Notes: generated by a model not told the origin, from the letters alone. 64,000 nt of DNA from Halomicrobium salinisoli (GCF_020405185.1 NZ_CP084463.1:2108001-2172000); one strand, 5' to 3'. Shown: positions 53,311-63,088, counted from the first letter of the stretch. A program made the numbers and translations.

Positions 53311-53846
53311 CAGGCGTCACCTCGGTTCGGTTTCTCGGTGATGTACACGCCGTCCTGGAACACCCTGACGTCCTTGTCGTTGACGCGGGTGAGCTGTTCG
53401 ATGTCGGCGGCGGTCTGGCCGACGGCCTCGATGTCCGGACCGGAGAGGGTGAGCTCCTCGCCGTCGATCTGGACGTCGGTGTCGCCGTGGACGGGCGTCC
53501 GTCGGGGCGCCTTCTCACCGAGGAAGTTCTCGATGACGACGTCGCCGTTCTCGACGGCCACGTCCATCGGGAAGTGGGAGTAGAAGACTTCCATCTGGTA
53601 CTCCCAGCCCTCGGTGACCCCGTGGAACATGTTCTCCACGTGGCTCTCGAAGGTCCCGATGGTCGACCGGGTCTTGGCGTCCGACTCGTCGGACTCGATG
53701 ACGACGCTGCCGCCGTCGACCGAGACGTCGACGTCCGGATACCAGAGCCGCCGCGTTACGCTACCTTCCGGCCCGTCGACCGTCAGCTCGAGATGGTCCA
53801 TCTCGGCGCTGACGTCCTCGGGCACCTGTAGTTCTACTCGTGGCAT
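53310..53846 (-). CDS. rpl6: Ribosomal protein uL6
   Basis: This 178-residue protein binds 23S rRNA near the factor site. Two similar beta-alpha domains are visible. The C-terminal motif is [20 protein letters not shown], followed by [11 protein letters not shown]. The start [13 protein letters not shown] was chosen at 53846; upstream codons run into the rps8 stop. It overlaps the eL32 start by one base. Confidence 0.96.
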   Translation of the reverse strand: MPRVELQVPEDVSAEMDHLELTVDGPEGSVTRRLWYPDVDVSVDGGSVVIESDESDAKTRSTIGTFESHVENMFHGVTEGWEYQMEVFYSHFPMDVAVENGDVVIENFLGEKAPRRTPVHGDTDVQIDGEELTLSGPDIEAVGQTAADIEQLTRVNDKDVRVFQDGVYITEKPNRGDA

Positions 53847-53848
53847 TG

Positions 53849-54241
53849 TCAGTACACGTACGCGATGACCTGGCCACCGACGCCCTCCTCGCGGGCGTCG
53901 TAGTGGCTCATGATGCCGTGGCTGGTCGTGACGACGAGCGTCCCGTAGTCGCGGGCGGGGAGGAACCGCTTCTCCCACTTCTCGAACTCGTCTGCGCCCG
54001 CAGCGTAGCGGGGCTTGACCGGACCACATTCGTTGATGGCACCTTTCAGTTCGATCTCGAACTGACCGGCTTTGCCGTCGTCGACGAACGTGAATCCGTC
54101 GATGTACCCGCGGTCGTAGAAGACCTCGAGTACGCTGCCGATCTCGTTCGAAGCGGGCTGTACCGTCTGCTCCAGGTGGCCGACGCTCTCCGCGTTGTCG
54201 ATCGCCGAGAGCGCGCTGGCGAGTGGGTCGTTCTCCGTCAT
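53849..54241 (-). CDS. rps8: Ribosomal protein uS8
   Basis: This 130-residue protein organises the central domain of 16S rRNA. It starts MTENDPLASALSAIDNAESVG and ends in TSHGIMSHYDAREEGVGGQVIAYVY, with the conserved TTSHGIMSHYDAR motif. Spacing to uL6 and uS14 is 2 nt each, so translation is likely coupled. Confidence 0.97.
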   Translation of the reverse strand: MTENDPLASALSAIDNAESVGHLEQTVQPASNEIGSVLEVFYDRGYIDGFTFVDDGKAGQFEIELKGAINECGPVKPRYAAGADEFEKWEKRFLPARDYGTLVVTTSHGIMSHYDAREEGVGGQVIAYVY

Positions 54242-54243
54242 AG

Positions 54244-54438
54244 TTAGCTGTACTTGTCGAAGCCCATGCCCCGGGAGATCTCCCGGAAGCACTGGCGACA
54301 CAGCCAGATGTCGTACTTGCCGACCAGGCCCTGCTCGCGCCCGCAGCGCTGGCACTCCTGGATCTGTCCCGTGGGGACGTCGTCGTGTTCGGCCTCCGAC
54401 TCGGCCTCGTCGTTGGCTGCTTCCTCGGATTCGCTCAT
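54244..54438 (-). CDS. rps14: Ribosomal protein uS14 (zinc-binding)
   Basis: This is a 64-residue protein. Its C-terminal 40 residues are the zinc-binding uS14 core, with CQRC and CRQC pairs, 12 residues between them ([12 protein letters not shown]), and [13 protein letters not shown] at the end. The N-terminal 25 residues are an acidic haloarchaeal extension. The start at 54438 overlaps the uL5 stop by 4 nt. Confidence 0.95.
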   Translation of the reverse strand: MSESEEAANDEAESEAEHDDVPTGQIQECQRCGREQGLVGKYDIWLCRQCFREISRGMGFDKYS

Positions 54439-54962
54439 TCGTTCACCTCCACGTCGAAGGTCGACTCGACGAAGGCGACGGCGTCGTCGGCGTCGAGTCG
54501 ATGGCTCGACGGGATCGACCGCGAGGCCTTGTCGCGCTTGGCCACGCGGTAGCCCGGGCGGACGAGGTTGACCGTCACGTCCAGCCCGTAGATCCCGATG
54601 TTCGGGTCGTACTCCTGGCTCGGGAAGTCGGTGTGCTCCTCGACGCCGAAGCTGAAGTTGCCGGTCTCGTCGAACTGCGACCGTTCGAGGTCGGCCAGCT
54701 CCAGCGCGGTCTCGAGGAACTCGTGTGCCTGGTCGTCGCGCAGGGTCACCTTCGCACCGATCGGGTCGCCCTCGCGGATGTCGAACTCGCCGACGGTCTG
54801 CTGAGCGACCGTCCGGACCGGCTGCTGGCCGGCGACCTCCTCGAGGATGTCCTCGGCGTTGGCCAGTTCGCGACCGCCCTGGCCGATGCCCATGTGGACG
54901 ACGACCTTCTCGACGCTCGGTTCGCGCATCTCGTGGAACTGCCCCTCTGCGTCGGAGCTCAT
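54435..54962 (-). CDS. rpl5: Ribosomal protein uL5
   Basis: This 175-residue protein joins 5S rRNA to the P-site region. The features are [38 protein letters not shown] and [19 protein letters not shown] with [15 protein letters not shown]. It overlaps the S4e stop by 4 nt. Confidence 0.97.
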   Translation of the reverse strand: MSSDAEGQFHEMREPSVEKVVVHMGIGQGGRELANAEDILEEVAGQQPVRTVAQQTVGEFDIREGDPIGAKVTLRDDQAHEFLETALELADLERSQFDETGNFSFGVEEHTDFPSQEYDPNIGIYGLDVTVNLVRPGYRVAKRDKASRSIPSSHRLDADDAVAFVESTFDVEVNE

Positions 54963-55699
54963 TCGTCGTCACCTCCGGTGACGTCCTCGGGCTCGTCGCC
55001 CTCGTCGCCGGTGAAGTTCTCGTCGATGACGACGACATACTCCTCGACCGTCTCGAAGCCGTCGCCGTCGTCCTGCTCGACGATCACGTTGTTGGCCGCC
55101 GAGCCGGGCGTGACCTGGATCTCCTCGATCTCGCCGATCTCGCCGGCGTGTGCGCCGTCGACGGCGGTGACGAGCGCGCCCTCCTCGTACTCGAAGTGGG
55201 CGACGACCTCGTCGTCCTCGTTGCCGACGACGATGGAGTCGCCGGGCGAGTAGTCGGCGTCCTCGTCGACGAGCAGGGTCTGCCCGTCGTGCAGCGTCAG
55301 CTGGACGTCGCCCCCGCTGACGTACTGCTTGTTGTCGATCCGACCGAGCTTCGACTCCGCGGCGTCGGCGTCGATGGGGGTCAGCGCCAGCCGACCGCCC
55401 TGGCCGGGGAACACGCGGTAGTACTCGTCGCGCTCGGTGAAGGCCAGAATGTCGAACATCCCGACGGGCCGCTCCTCGTCGGAGACCGCTTTGCCGTTGA
55501 TCAGGACGCTGTCCTGGTTGAGGGCGTAGCGGGCCTCCTTGCGGCTGTCGACGTAGCCGAGCACGTCCCGCAGGACGATCAGCAGGGGAACCCCCGCCTC
55601 GCCGTGCGGGCCGGCGTCGGCCTTGACGGTGAACGTCTCGGTCTTGCGCTCGACCGGCCAGCTCTCGGGTACCGAGAGTCGCTTCTGATGCTTCGTCAT
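54959..55699 (-). CDS. rps4e: Ribosomal protein eS4
   Basis: eS4 occurs only in archaea and eukaryotes. This 246-residue protein has an S4-like RNA-binding part near [20 protein letters not shown] and a KOW-type domain, [20 protein letters not shown]. The last 30 residues are acidic. The stop overlaps the uL5 start and the start overlaps the uL24 stop, each by 4 nt. Confidence 0.96.
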   Translation of the reverse strand: MTKHQKRLSVPESWPVERKTETFTVKADAGPHGEAGVPLLIVLRDVLGYVDSRKEARYALNQDSVLINGKAVSDEERPVGMFDILAFTERDEYYRVFPGQGGRLALTPIDADAAESKLGRIDNKQYVSGGDVQLTLHDGQTLLVDEDADYSPGDSIVVGNEDDEVVAHFEYEEGALVTAVDGAHAGEIGEIEEIQVTPGSAANNVIVEQDDGDGFETVEEYVVVIDENFTGDEGDEPEDVTGGDDE

Positions 55700-56058
55700 G
55701 CGCTATCCTCCTCCGATTCGAGACGCGCTTCGCGCCGCTCGTCGTCCAGATCGAGGTCCGTGACGCGGAGGTTGCTCGCGTCGACGGGACGCGGCATCTC
55801 CTCGCCGTCCGTGGCCTCGACGGTGACGTCCTCGACGTAGACGTCGGCGTCGGCGAGGTCGACCTCGATGACCTCGCCCTCCTCGCCGGCGTAGTCGCCG
55901 CGGAGCACCTCGACCGTGTCGCCCGCGTTGACGCGGACGTTGCGCTGGCCGTACTCCTCGCGGAGGTCGTCGGACAGCGTGGCACGGACCTGCGTGTGCT
56001 TCTCGTGCAGCGGGGCGCGCCGTTCGCTCGTTCGCTGTTTGGATGGCTGTCGGCTCAT
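55696..56058 (-). CDS. rpl24: Ribosomal protein uL24
   Basis: This 120-residue protein starts [21 protein letters not shown] and has a KOW motif ([28 protein letters not shown]). It initiates folding of 23S rRNA and lies near the exit tunnel. The C-terminal part is acidic. One nt separates it from uL14. Confidence 0.96.
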   Translation of the reverse strand: MSRQPSKQRTSERRAPLHEKHTQVRATLSDDLREEYGQRNVRVNAGDTVEVLRGDYAGEEGEVIEVDLADADVYVEDVTVEATDGEEMPRPVDASNLRVTDLDLDDERREARLESEEDSA

Positions 56059-56059
56059 G

Positions 56060-56458
56060 CTATACGATCATCGTAGCGGTGCTCGCGATGGAGCCGAACC
56101 GTTCGGCGACCTCGCGAGCGATCGGGCCCTTGATCTCCGAGCCCTGGGGTTCCTCGTTCTCGTTGACGATGACGGCCGCGTTGTCCTCGAACTTCACGCG
56201 CGTGCCGTCGGGGCGGCGGAACGGCTTGCGCTGGCGGACGATGACGGCCTCCAGCACCTGCCGCCGCATCTCCGGGGTCCCCTTGGTGACGGAGACGGAG
56301 ACCTTGTCGCCGATCCCCGCCTTGGGGTGGCGGTTCTTCGTGCCGGAGTAGCCCTGGACGGAGATCACCTTCAGCTCACGCGCGCCGGTGTTGTCGGCGC
56401 ACGTGATCAGCGATCCCTTCTCCAGGCCCGGCGTGACGTCGGCCTTCAGTGCCTCCAT
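56060..56458 (-). CDS. rpl14: Ribosomal protein uL14
   Basis: This 132-residue protein is a beta-barrel at the subunit interface, contacting 16S rRNA. It shows the family motif [20 protein letters not shown] and [20 protein letters not shown]. Its ATG overlaps the uS17 stop by one base. Confidence 0.97.
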   Translation of the reverse strand: MEALKADVTPGLEKGSLITCADNTGARELKVISVQGYSGTKNRHPKAGIGDKVSVSVTKGTPEMRRQVLEAVIVRQRKPFRRPDGTRVKFEDNAAVIVNENEEPQGSEIKGPIAREVAERFGSIASTATMIV

Positions 56459-56793
56459 CAGTCGTCACCTCCGGTATCGCCGTCTTCGCTGACGACGACG
56501 TGGCTCTTCGTCTTCGAGAGCGGTCGACACTCTGCGATCGTGACCGTGTCGCCGACCTCGAGGTCGAGACAGTCGGGTGCGTGAGCCGGCACGCGGCTGC
56601 GCCGCTTCATGAACCGGTCGTATTTCGGCACCTTCACGTCGTACTCGCGCTCGACGACGACGGTCTTCTGCATGTCGGTGGACGCGACCTCGCCGACCAG
56701 CGTCTGCCCTCGCACGGAGAGTTCCCCGTGGAACGGGCAGTTCTGGTCGTCGCAGGCCTCGTCCGGTTCCTGTACGTTCAGTCCTAGCGCCAT
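56458..56793 (-). CDS. rps17: Ribosomal protein uS17
   Basis: This 111-residue OB-fold protein binds 16S rRNA early in assembly. It shows [20 protein letters not shown] in the N-terminal part and the motif [19 protein letters not shown] and [21 protein letters not shown]. Its start overlaps the rnp1 3' end by 10 nt, a tighter overlap than elsewhere in this operon. Confidence 0.96.
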   Translation of the reverse strand: MALGLNVQEPDEACDDQNCPFHGELSVRGQTLVGEVASTDMQKTVVVEREYDVKVPKYDRFMKRRSRVPAHAPDCLDLEVGDTVTIAECRPLSKTKSHVVVSEDGDTGGDD

Positions 56794-57071
56794 TGTGAAT
56801 CACCTGTCGTTTCCGTGCGTCGAGCGGGACGAGCGACGAGTCGCGAGCCGTCCACGCGGACCCGCTGTCCGCCCGGCAGCTCGAACGCGAACGTCGCGTC
56901 GTCCTTCGGCACGTGCCGTACCCGATCGGCTCCCTCGATGCCAAGCGTCCGGGTCGTCTCGGTGACGACGGTCCCCGACATACCGACGGCGTCGGGGTTG
57001 GACGCGGCGACGACCTCGGCGTCGAGGCCGACGAGTTCGTGACGCGGGAGCGTCTCGGGTGACAGTGGCAT
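56784..57071 (-). CDS. rnp1: RNase P protein component 1 (Rpp29/Pop4)
   Basis: This 95-residue protein is the archaeal Rpp29/Pop4, an Sm-like fold that binds the RNase P RNA and tRNA precursor. It shows [20 protein letters not shown] and [18 protein letters not shown], then [22 protein letters not shown]. It sits between uL29 and uS17, as in many archaea. Its 3' end overlaps uS17 by 10 nt. Confidence 0.95.
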   Translation of the reverse strand: MPLSPETLPRHELVGLDAEVVAASNPDAVGMSGTVVTETTRTLGIEGADRVRHVPKDDATFAFELPGGQRVRVDGSRLVARPARRTETTGDSQWR

Positions 57072-57289
57072 TACTCAGACTCCTGTTCGAGGTCGCCTTC
57101 TTCTCGCTGGACCGTCTTGATCCGAGCGATCGCCTTCCGGAGCTCCTTGATGCGGCCCGGGTTCTCCGGGGCACCACCCGCCGCCTGGACGGCGCGGGCG
57201 TTCAGGAGCTCTGTCTTGAGGTCGTCGAGTTCCGACTCCCGCTCGGCGGGCGTCATGTCGCGGATCTCCTCGACGTGCAGGACGGTCAT
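57071..57289 (-). CDS. rpl29: Ribosomal protein uL29
   Basis: This 72-residue protein is an all-helical protein near the tunnel exit. It shows [22 protein letters not shown] and then [20 protein letters not shown]. The last residues are acidic. Its stop and start overlap neighbouring genes by 1 and 4 nt. Confidence 0.96.
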   Translation of the reverse strand: MTVLHVEEIRDMTPAERESELDDLKTELLNARAVQAAGGAPENPGRIKELRKAIARIKTVQREEGDLEQESE

Positions 57290-58227
57290 TCCGCGTCACC
57301 CTCCTCGTCGTCGGCGTCCTCGTCGACTTCCTCTTCCATCTCCTCCATGAGGTCGGCGGCCTCCTCGGCCGTCTCCTCGTCGAGGTCCTCCTCGACGGCG
57401 TCCTCGGCGTCGGCGGACTCCTCGGCCGCGGACTCGTCGTCGACGGGCTCTTCGTCGAGGACCTCTTCCTCGACGTCCTCGTCGACGACCGGCTCCTCGG
57501 CGGACTCGTCGGCGTCCTCGGCGGGGGCCTGCGCGCCGTGCTCGGCGGCGGCGTCCTCGCCCTCGGGTTCGCCCTCGAGGAGCTCCTCGACGGACTCGCC
57601 GTCCTCGTCGGCGACGTAGTCCTCGACTTCCACGTCCTCGTAGACCTCGAAGTCGTCGGGCAGTTCGGCGTTCGGCGGGATGATCTTCACCTGCACCCCG
57701 ATGGTGCCGAGCTTCATCACCGCGGTCGCGACGCCGTGGTCGACGATGTCCTCGGCGGGTTCGCCGTTGTGCTTGATGTACCCGCGGTTGAACTTCTCCA
57801 CGCGCGAGCGTGCGCCCGTGACCTTGCCGGACAGGACGATCTCGGCGCCGAGGGCGCCGGACTCCATGATCCGGTCGATCGTGGTGTGGCCGGCCTTGCG
57901 GAAGTACCAGCCACGTTCGAGGGCGTTGGCCAGGCGGTCGGCGACGATCCGGGCGTTGAGGTCCGGCTCGTCGACCTCCTGAACGTCGATCTGCGGGTCC
58001 TCGAGGTCGAACTCCTCCTCCAGCGTGGTGGTGATCTTGCGGATGTTCTTCCCGCCCTTGCCGATCACCATACCGGGCTTCTCGGCCTTGAGCACGATCT
58101 GGGTGCCCATCGGCGTCTTGGCGACGTCCATGCCGCCGTAGCCGGCGCGACCGAGTTCGTCCTGGAAGAACTCGTCGATCTGGGTCCGCTGGAGGCCGTC
58201 CTCGATGAACTGCTGTTCGTCGGCCAT
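57286..58227 (-). CDS. rps3: Ribosomal protein uS3 with long acidic tail
   Basis: uS3 lines the mRNA entry channel and helps unwind mRNA. Its KH domain is visible ([20 protein letters not shown]), and the C-terminal domain has [21 protein letters not shown]. The 313-residue protein ends in about 105 mostly Glu/Asp/Ala residues, which are probably disordered. Such tails exist in other haloarchaea, and this one is long. The start overlaps uL22 by one base. Confidence 0.97.
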   Translation of the reverse strand: MADEQQFIEDGLQRTQIDEFFQDELGRAGYGGMDVAKTPMGTQIVLKAEKPGMVIGKGGKNIRKITTTLEEEFDLEDPQIDVQEVDEPDLNARIVADRLANALERGWYFRKAGHTTIDRIMESGALGAEIVLSGKVTGARSRVEKFNRGYIKHNGEPAEDIVDHGVATAVMKLGTIGVQVKIIPPNAELPDDFEVYEDVEVEDYVADEDGESVEELLEGEPEGEDAAAEHGAQAPAEDADESAEEPVVDEDVEEEVLDEEPVDDESAAEESADAEDAVEEDLDEETAEEAADLMEEMEEEVDEDADDEEGDAE

Positions 58228-58688
58228 TATTCGGCCACCTCCTCGAGAACGAGTTCGACGTCGACCTCGGGGGAGTTCCAGGGGTCGGCCCGCCCCATCG
58301 CGCGGGGCTTGCGGCCCTGCTGTTCGCCGACCTTGTGGGCGGCGACGTGCATGATCTCCATGGACTCGCCGTCGAAGCCCTGGTGGTCGGCGTTACCGAT
58401 GGCGTTCTCCAGCAGGTCGAGGAAGGCCTCGCTGGCCTTCTCGGGGTAGCGGCCGGCGTCCCAGCCGTCGATGTCCGATCGGTGGCCGACGCCCGAGTTG
58501 TGGGACTTGAACGGGACGGACGTCTCGCCCTCGATCACGTCCTCGAGGTACGAGACCGCCTCGCCCGCGGTCATGCCCTTGATCTCCCGGGCGATGGCCT
58601 TGCTGTGCTTGTGGCTCATCTGCCGCTCCCGGAGCATCGCTTTCGCCGTCGTGTCCGGGTCGGCGTCGACTGAGTAGCTGATTCCCAT
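58227..58688 (-). CDS. rpl22: Ribosomal protein uL22
   Basis: This 153-residue protein contributes to the peptide exit tunnel. It shows MGISYSVDADPDTTAKAM and RQMSHKHSKAIAREIKGMTAG, with the long beta-hairpin rich in basic residues (VAAHKVGEQQGRKPRAMGRADP). It is spaced 2 nt from uS19. Confidence 0.97.
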   Translation of the reverse strand: MGISYSVDADPDTTAKAMLRERQMSHKHSKAIAREIKGMTAGEAVSYLEDVIEGETSVPFKSHNSGVGHRSDIDGWDAGRYPEKASEAFLDLLENAIGNADHQGFDGESMEIMHVAAHKVGEQQGRKPRAMGRADPWNSPEVDVELVLEEVAE

Positions 58689-58690
58689 GA

Positions 58691-59113
58691 TTACTTGAGC
58701 GGTACGAACTTCGAGGAGCGGGTCGCCCCGATGCCGGCCTGTCCGTGTTCGACCGACGTCCGGGTGAGCTGGAACTCGCCCAGGTAGTGTCCGATCATCT
58801 CGGGCTCCACCCGCACGCGCTCGAAGCTCTGCCCGTTGTGGACCGCGAAGGTCAGGTCGACCATCTCCGGCACGATCGGCATGTCGCGCAGATGCGTCCG
58901 GATCGGGTCGTTGGCCGTCTCCTCGGGGTCCGCCTCGCGCGCGTCCTCGAGGAGCTTCTGCTTCTCCTCGGAGAGGCCGCGCTCGATACTTCGCCGCATG
59001 CGAGCGGGGAGCAGTTCCACGACTTCCTCGAGCTCCATCTCCTGCAGCTCGTCGAGCGTGTGACCACGGTAGGTGAACTCACCCTCGTGGCCGATTTGAT
59101 ATTCAGAACTCAT
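58691..59113 (-). CDS. rps19: Ribosomal protein uS19
   Basis: This 140-residue protein contacts the head of the 30S subunit. The core is [20 protein letters not shown], the basic [21 protein letters not shown] and then [20 protein letters not shown]. The archaeal N-terminal arm is present. Its start overlaps uL2 by 4 nt. Confidence 0.97.
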   Translation of the reverse strand: MSSEYQIGHEGEFTYRGHTLDELQEMELEEVVELLPARMRRSIERGLSEEKQKLLEDAREADPEETANDPIRTHLRDMPIVPEMVDLTFAVHNGQSFERVRVEPEMIGHYLGEFQLTRTSVEHGQAGIGATRSSKFVPLK

Positions 59114-59832
59114 TCGTCACCACCTCGGCCGGTCCGCTTCGAGGAGATGTCCCCGACCTTGCGGCCCGGCGGGGCGTTGCGCGAGATGGACTTGGGCTTG
59201 CCCGGGTGCTGGCGGCCACCGCCACCGAAGGGGTGGTCGACGGCGTTCATCGCGACACCGCGGACGTTCGGCCACTTCGTCCCGCGCGCTTTCATCTTGT
59301 GATGCTTGTTGCCGGCCTTGACCATCGGCTTCTCCGTCCGACCGCCACCGGCGACGACGCCGATGGTGGCCCGACAGTCGGGGTCGAGGCGCTTGACCTC
59401 GCCGGAGGGCAGCTGGACGACGGCCACGTTGCGGTCGTGGGTCATCAGCTGCGCGCTCACGCCGGAGGCGCGGGCGAACTTACCGCCGTCGCCCGGGTTG
59501 GCCTCGACGTTGCAGATCGGGACCCCTTCCGGGATCTCGGCGAGCGGGAGCGTGTTGCCCGGCTCGATCGAGGCGGAGACGCCCACCTGCAGTTCGTCGC
59601 CCGTGCCCACGCCCTCGGGCGCGAGCACGAGGCGGCGTTCGCCGTCCTCGAACTCGACGGCCGCGACGGGCGCCGAGCGGGCCGGGTCGTGTTCGACGTC
59701 GACGACCGTCCCGGCGACGACGTCGCCGTCCTCGACTTTGCGGTGCGAGAGGTCGGCCTTGTAGCGGTGCGACGGCGCCCGGAACGTGGGCGTGCCGCGA
59801 CCGCGTCGTTGTCCCTGAATTCGTCGTCCCAT
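59110..59832 (-). CDS. rpl2: Ribosomal protein uL2
   Basis: uL2 is an essential 23S rRNA-binding protein close to the peptidyl-transferase centre. The 240-residue protein shows [19 protein letters not shown] near the N-terminus and the highly conserved [20 protein letters not shown] at 190-210. The C-terminal end is acidic. The upstream gene uL23 is 2 nt away. Confidence 0.98.
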   Translation of the reverse strand: MGRRIQGQRRGRGTPTFRAPSHRYKADLSHRKVEDGDVVAGTVVDVEHDPARSAPVAAVEFEDGERRLVLAPEGVGTGDELQVGVSASIEPGNTLPLAEIPEGVPICNVEANPGDGGKFARASGVSAQLMTHDRNVAVVQLPSGEVKRLDPDCRATIGVVAGGGRTEKPMVKAGNKHHKMKARGTKWPNVRGVAMNAVDHPFGGGGRQHPGKPKSISRNAPPGRKVGDISSKRTGRGGDE

Positions 59833-59834
59833 TA

Positions 59835-60092
59835 TCAGAACACCCCGATACGGGAGGCGACTTCCTGGGCGTCGTCGTCCTCGGACAGCCGGACGACCGC
59901 CTTCTTCTCGCCGTCCATCGTGTTCTGCGTGGTGATCTTCTCGACGGTGACGTCGTACTGCTCCTCGACCGCCTCGACGACGTCGCCCTTCGTGGCCGAC
60001 GAGTCGACGGCGAACTGGAGCTTGTTCTCGAAGTCCATGTCGTTCATGGCCTTCTCGGTGACGTGGGGATGCTTGATGACGTCCCAGCTCAT
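59835..60092 (-). CDS. rpl23: Ribosomal protein uL23
   Basis: This 85-residue protein is at the tunnel exit, where it binds SRP and other factors. It starts MSWDVIKHPHVTEKAMNDMD and continues with ENKLQFAVDSSATKGDVVEA, matching the family. It overlaps the uL4 stop by 4 nt. Confidence 0.97.
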   Translation of the reverse strand: MSWDVIKHPHVTEKAMNDMDFENKLQFAVDSSATKGDVVEAVEEQYDVTVEKITTQNTMDGEKKAVVRLSEDDDAQEVASRIGVF

Positions 60093-60832
60093 CGCTGCGC
60101 CACCTCCTCGAGAGCGCTCTCCGTCCAGATCGTCAGTCGGCCGGGCGCGGCGCCGGGCGCGAGGTCCTCCGCGTTGACCTCGCGGCCCGTCGTCACGTCG
60201 GCGCCGGCGAGGTTGCGCGCTGCGCGCGAGGGCTCCTCGCTGGTGACGAACAGGATCGACGACGGCCGTCGGTACTTCCGGCCACGGGCGGAGCCCTGGC
60301 CGGCCTTGATCTTCGTGTCCTCGGCGCGCTCGATGTCGGCGTCGACGCCGAGCGACTCCAGGACGTCGACGACCTCCTGGGTCTTCTGGAGGTCCTCGAA
60401 CTCGTCGTCCAGCACCAGCGGGAGCTCGACGTCGTCGTCGAACTCGTGGCCGCGGTCGGCGACGAGTTCCGCGTCGGTGGTCGCGGCGACCGCCGAGCGG
60501 ATGGCCTTCTTGCGCTCCTTGTCGTTGACGTCGAGGGAGCGATCCTTCTCCTCTTTCGGCGGGTGCGCGGGGCGCCCGCCCACGGTCTGGGGAACGCGGC
60601 GGCCCTGCCCGTTCTCGCGGGGCACGTGAGCCATGCCGCGGCCGCTACCGAACGACTCGGCGGGCGTTCGCAGCCCGGCGTAGTCGTCGGCGCCGTGGTC
60701 CTGCTTCCGGTTGGCCTGGGCGGCGCGGACAGCGCGCTGGATGAGGTCCGTTCGCACCGTGGTCTCGAAGACCTCGGGCAGGTCGACCTCGCCCGCGTCG
60801 TCGCCGTCCAGGTCGCGTACTGTTGCCTGCAT
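60089..60832 (-). CDS. rpl4: Ribosomal protein uL4
   Basis: This 247-residue protein lines the peptide tunnel through a long loop. It shows VDLPEVFETTVRTDLIQRAV and a loop with GSGRGMAHVPRENGQGRRVP, then SILFVTSEEPSRAARNLAGA. Archaeal L4 carries this extended loop with basic and Gly residues. It overlaps uL23 by 4 nt, and the spacing to uL3 is 3 nt. Confidence 0.97.
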   Translation of the reverse strand: MQATVRDLDGDDAGEVDLPEVFETTVRTDLIQRAVRAAQANRKQDHGADDYAGLRTPAESFGSGRGMAHVPRENGQGRRVPQTVGGRPAHPPKEEKDRSLDVNDKERKKAIRSAVAATTDAELVADRGHEFDDDVELPLVLDDEFEDLQKTQEVVDVLESLGVDADIERAEDTKIKAGQGSARGRKYRRPSSILFVTSEEPSRAARNLAGADVTTGREVNAEDLAPGAAPGRLTIWTESALEEVAQR

Positions 60833-60835
60833 GGG

Positions 60836-61852
60836 TTATCCCTGGTTGGACTCCTGAGAGACGTAGCGCACCTCGGGGTCGAGGCGCGGCTGCTCGTTCG
60901 GACGCACCGCGGGCCGGAAGCGCACGACGCGCTTGTCCGGGCCGGGCACCGAGCCCTTCACGAGCGTGTAGGAGCCGTCGACCTCGCCGTAGTTGACGAA
61001 GCCGCCCTCGACGCTCGCGTCGTCGCCCTCACCGATGTCGATGAGGCGCTTGTTGAGTTCGGTGCGCTGGTGGTACCCGGTCTGGCCCTGCTGGGGCACC
61101 GTCGAGCGGACCCGCGAGGGGTTCCAGGGGCCGAGGTTACCGATCCGTCGGCGCCAGCCCTGGCGGGCGTGCTTGCCCTTCCGCTTCTGGACGCCCCATC
61201 GCTTGACGGGGCCCTGGGTGCCCTTGCCCTTGGTGACGGCCGCGACGTCGGTGAACTCACCGGCGCGGAACACGTCGTTCATGGCGTGCTCGCCGCCGTC
61301 CTGGACGAGGTCCAGGGCGTGGTCGAGGCGGTCCGAGAGGGAGCCGCCGCCGACGCGCGTCTCCATCACGTCGGGCTTCTTCTTGGGCACGTTGGCCAGT
61401 TCGTCGGGGACGGTGTGCGTGACGACGCGCACGTCCGCGAGATTACCGGCGTCGAGTGCGTCGCGAATCTGTGCCTCTGCGCCGTCAGCGTCGTGCTCCT
61501 CGGGCAGGTCCAGCGCGCGATCGAGCTCCGAGTGGAACTCGTCGGCCCAGACCTCGGTGAGCGGACGCTGACCGTACGGCGTGTCTTCGTAGGCTCGCAC
61601 TGCGACGGCGCGCATCGGGGGCGTCTCGACGACCGTCACGGGGACGGTCTCCTCCATCCCCTCGCGGGGGGAGTCGGGCTCGTCGTTGACGAGCACGACG
61701 TGGGTCATGCCGGCCTTGTAGCCGGCGAAGCCCTGAACGCCCGGCTGGCCGTCGGTGGACGGCCAGCTGTTGAACCGGGGCGTCTCTGACGCCGCACGCT
61801 TGCGCGGGCCGAAGCCCAGCGAGCCTTTGCGTGGTCTGCTTGGTTGTGGCAT
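60836..61852 (-). CDS. rpl3: Ribosomal protein uL3
   Basis: uL3 reaches into the peptidyl-transferase centre and starts assembly of the 50S subunit. The 338-residue protein starts MPQPSRPRKGSLGFGPRKR and shows AGYKAGMTHVVLVND and the conserved VTKGKGTQGPVKRWGVQ and NKRLIDIGEGD. It starts the ribosomal part of the operon, 2 nt after the SPOUT-like methyltransferase. Confidence 0.97.
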   Translation of the reverse strand: MPQPSRPRKGSLGFGPRKRAASETPRFNSWPSTDGQPGVQGFAGYKAGMTHVVLVNDEPDSPREGMEETVPVTVVETPPMRAVAVRAYEDTPYGQRPLTEVWADEFHSELDRALDLPEEHDADGAEAQIRDALDAGNLADVRVVTHTVPDELANVPKKKPDVMETRVGGGSLSDRLDHALDLVQDGGEHAMNDVFRAGEFTDVAAVTKGKGTQGPVKRWGVQKRKGKHARQGWRRRIGNLGPWNPSRVRSTVPQQGQTGYHQRTELNKRLIDIGEGDDASVEGGFVNYGEVDGSYTLVKGSVPGPDKRVVRFRPAVRPNEQPRLDPEVRYVSQESNQG

Positions 61853-61854
61853 CG

Positions 61855-62697
61855 TTATCTCTCCGTGAGGGTCAGCGGAGCGAGGGTGGCGAACATCGCT
61901 TCTTCGGTTCGCACGACCTCGCTCCCCTGGTTTGGAACCGTATTCAGCCAGAGGTCGAACCCGCCGTCGTCGCGGCCGTCCGCGACGGCGTCCGGGTCCA
62001 CTCCGAGGATGGCCGGTAGCCCCCGCTCTGGCGCGCCGAAGGCGACGGTCATGTCGCCCTCGGACGCCCGGCGCTGGACTACGCGGCCGAGCCTGTCGAC
62101 GGAGAGGACCTCCCCGTGCCGCGAAGCGGCGACGGTGAGGCCCGCGTCGTCTCGCTGTAGTGCCGCATCGAGGTCCGAGACGTCGACGCCGAATCCCGGT
62201 GGGGATTCGTCGACGAGTTTCGCCCGGACCGGCCGTCGCGAAGAGACCCTGACGGTGACGCGCTCCCCCTCGGCCGGCGCCGCCATCTGCGGCGGCACCG
62301 GGAGGGAGATCGGGTGTTGCAGTCCGCAATTGACCCGGACGCGCCCATCAGCTCCGACCTCGGTCACGATTCCCTGTCTTAACGACCCCGAACCCTCAGA
62401 TCCGGAGCCGGTCTGTGAACGGACGCGGAGCGGCGGCAAGACGCCCGCGTACTCTAGTTCGTCCCGCCGCCCCCAGGCCTCCTTTCGGAGGTACGGGGGC
62501 GTGGCGGCGTACCGAAGGACGGTTTCGACGAACCCGTCCTCCCACTTCCCCGCTCCGTCCGGATCGGGGAAGACTGTCAGCCGATCAGCCCGGAACACCG
62601 TGGCCGCGCGGGCCACGTATCCGAGCTTCCGCGTCGCCTCGCGGCGATCTTCGGCCTCCCGTACGAGGGAGGATGGCACGAGTACGCTGGTCGTCAT
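61855..62697 (-). CDS. SPOUT-like RNA methyltransferase (putative), first gene of the S10 operon
   Basis: This 280-residue protein matches the archaeal family that stands before rpl3 in many genomes and is predicted to be a SPOUT-type RNA methyltransferase with an inserted OB-like part. The N-terminal VLVPSSLVREAEDRREATRK and RADRLTVFPDPDG, then TPPYLRKEAWGRRDELEYAG are typical. The C-terminal VAFGAPERGLPAILG and DLWLNTVPNQGSEVVRTEEA fit the SAM-binding knot. The target base is unknown; 23S rRNA is a guess from the operon. The start MTTSVLVPSSL was chosen at 62697. A TATA-like box lies about 55 nt upstream. Confidence 0.85.
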   Translation of the reverse strand: MTTSVLVPSSLVREAEDRREATRKLGYVARAATVFRADRLTVFPDPDGAGKWEDGFVETVLRYAATPPYLRKEAWGRRDELEYAGVLPPLRVRSQTGSGSEGSGSLRQGIVTEVGADGRVRVNCGLQHPISLPVPPQMAAPAEGERVTVRVSSRRPVRAKLVDESPPGFGVDVSDLDAALQRDDAGLTVAASRHGEVLSVDRLGRVVQRRASEGDMTVAFGAPERGLPAILGVDPDAVADGRDDGGFDLWLNTVPNQGSEVVRTEEAMFATLAPLTLTER

Positions 62698-62752
62698 GCC
62701 GTGACGCTTCCACGCCACGCCACTAGACTGTAGCGATTAGTCACCCGCCCTA

Positions 62753-62764
62753 CCTTAAAAAGAA
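62753..62764 (-). promoter_or_regulatory. TATA-like box of the ribosomal operon
   Basis: The minus strand has TTCTTTTTAAGG at 62753-62764. Transcription would begin near 62730, giving a leader of about 30 nt before the methyltransferase ATG at 62697. Confidence 0.6.
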
Positions 62765-62976
62765 CGCGCTTCACGCGCGCGTTGAGACGCCGTCTCATGG
62801 GCCGCTCTCTCGCGGGAACGGCTTCCAGCCAGCGGGTGGCTCCCGGTCGACCGTCGGTCTGAAGACGCTCAACCGGCCACGGCGTCGGGCGCGGGCGAGC
62901 CCGGGCCCGATGCATCTGTGATCCCACACCCCTGGTTCGTGTCGCCTTCCCACGATTACGCCGCCGTTTCGGAAGT
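62765..62976. other. Gap between ribosomal operon and tRNA-Gly
   Basis: This stretch of about 210 nt, part of the 320-nt gap from 62698 to 63017, has no protein-like frame, tRNA or strong repeat. The two ends hold the promoters of the ribosomal operon and of the tRNA gene. I see nothing else in it. Confidence 0.5.
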
Positions 62977-62985
62977 CTTTTATCC
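62977..62985 (+). promoter_or_regulatory. TATA-like box of tRNA-Gly
   Basis: CTTTTATCC starts 41 nt before the first tRNA base, with the purine-rich GGAAG just before it. The spacing is suitable for an archaeal tRNA promoter. Confidence 0.5.
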
Positions 62986-63017
62986 CTCTCACCCTCCACA
63001 ATCTAATGCACTCACCC

Positions 63018-63088
63018 GCGGTGGTAGTGTAGTGGTATCACAGGACCCTGCCACGGTCCTAACGGGGGTTCAAATCCCCCCCACCGCA
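63018..63088 (+). tRNA. tRNA-Gly (anticodon GCC)
   Basis: A complete cloverleaf is visible. The acceptor stem GCGGTGG pairs with CCACCGC, and the anticodon stem GGACC/GGTCC frames loop CTGCCAC with anticodon GCC. The T arm is GGGGG-TTCAAAT-CCCCC. The variable loop is four nt and the discriminator base is A. No intron and no encoded CCA are present. The 3' half is repeated downstream in degraded form. Confidence 0.95.
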
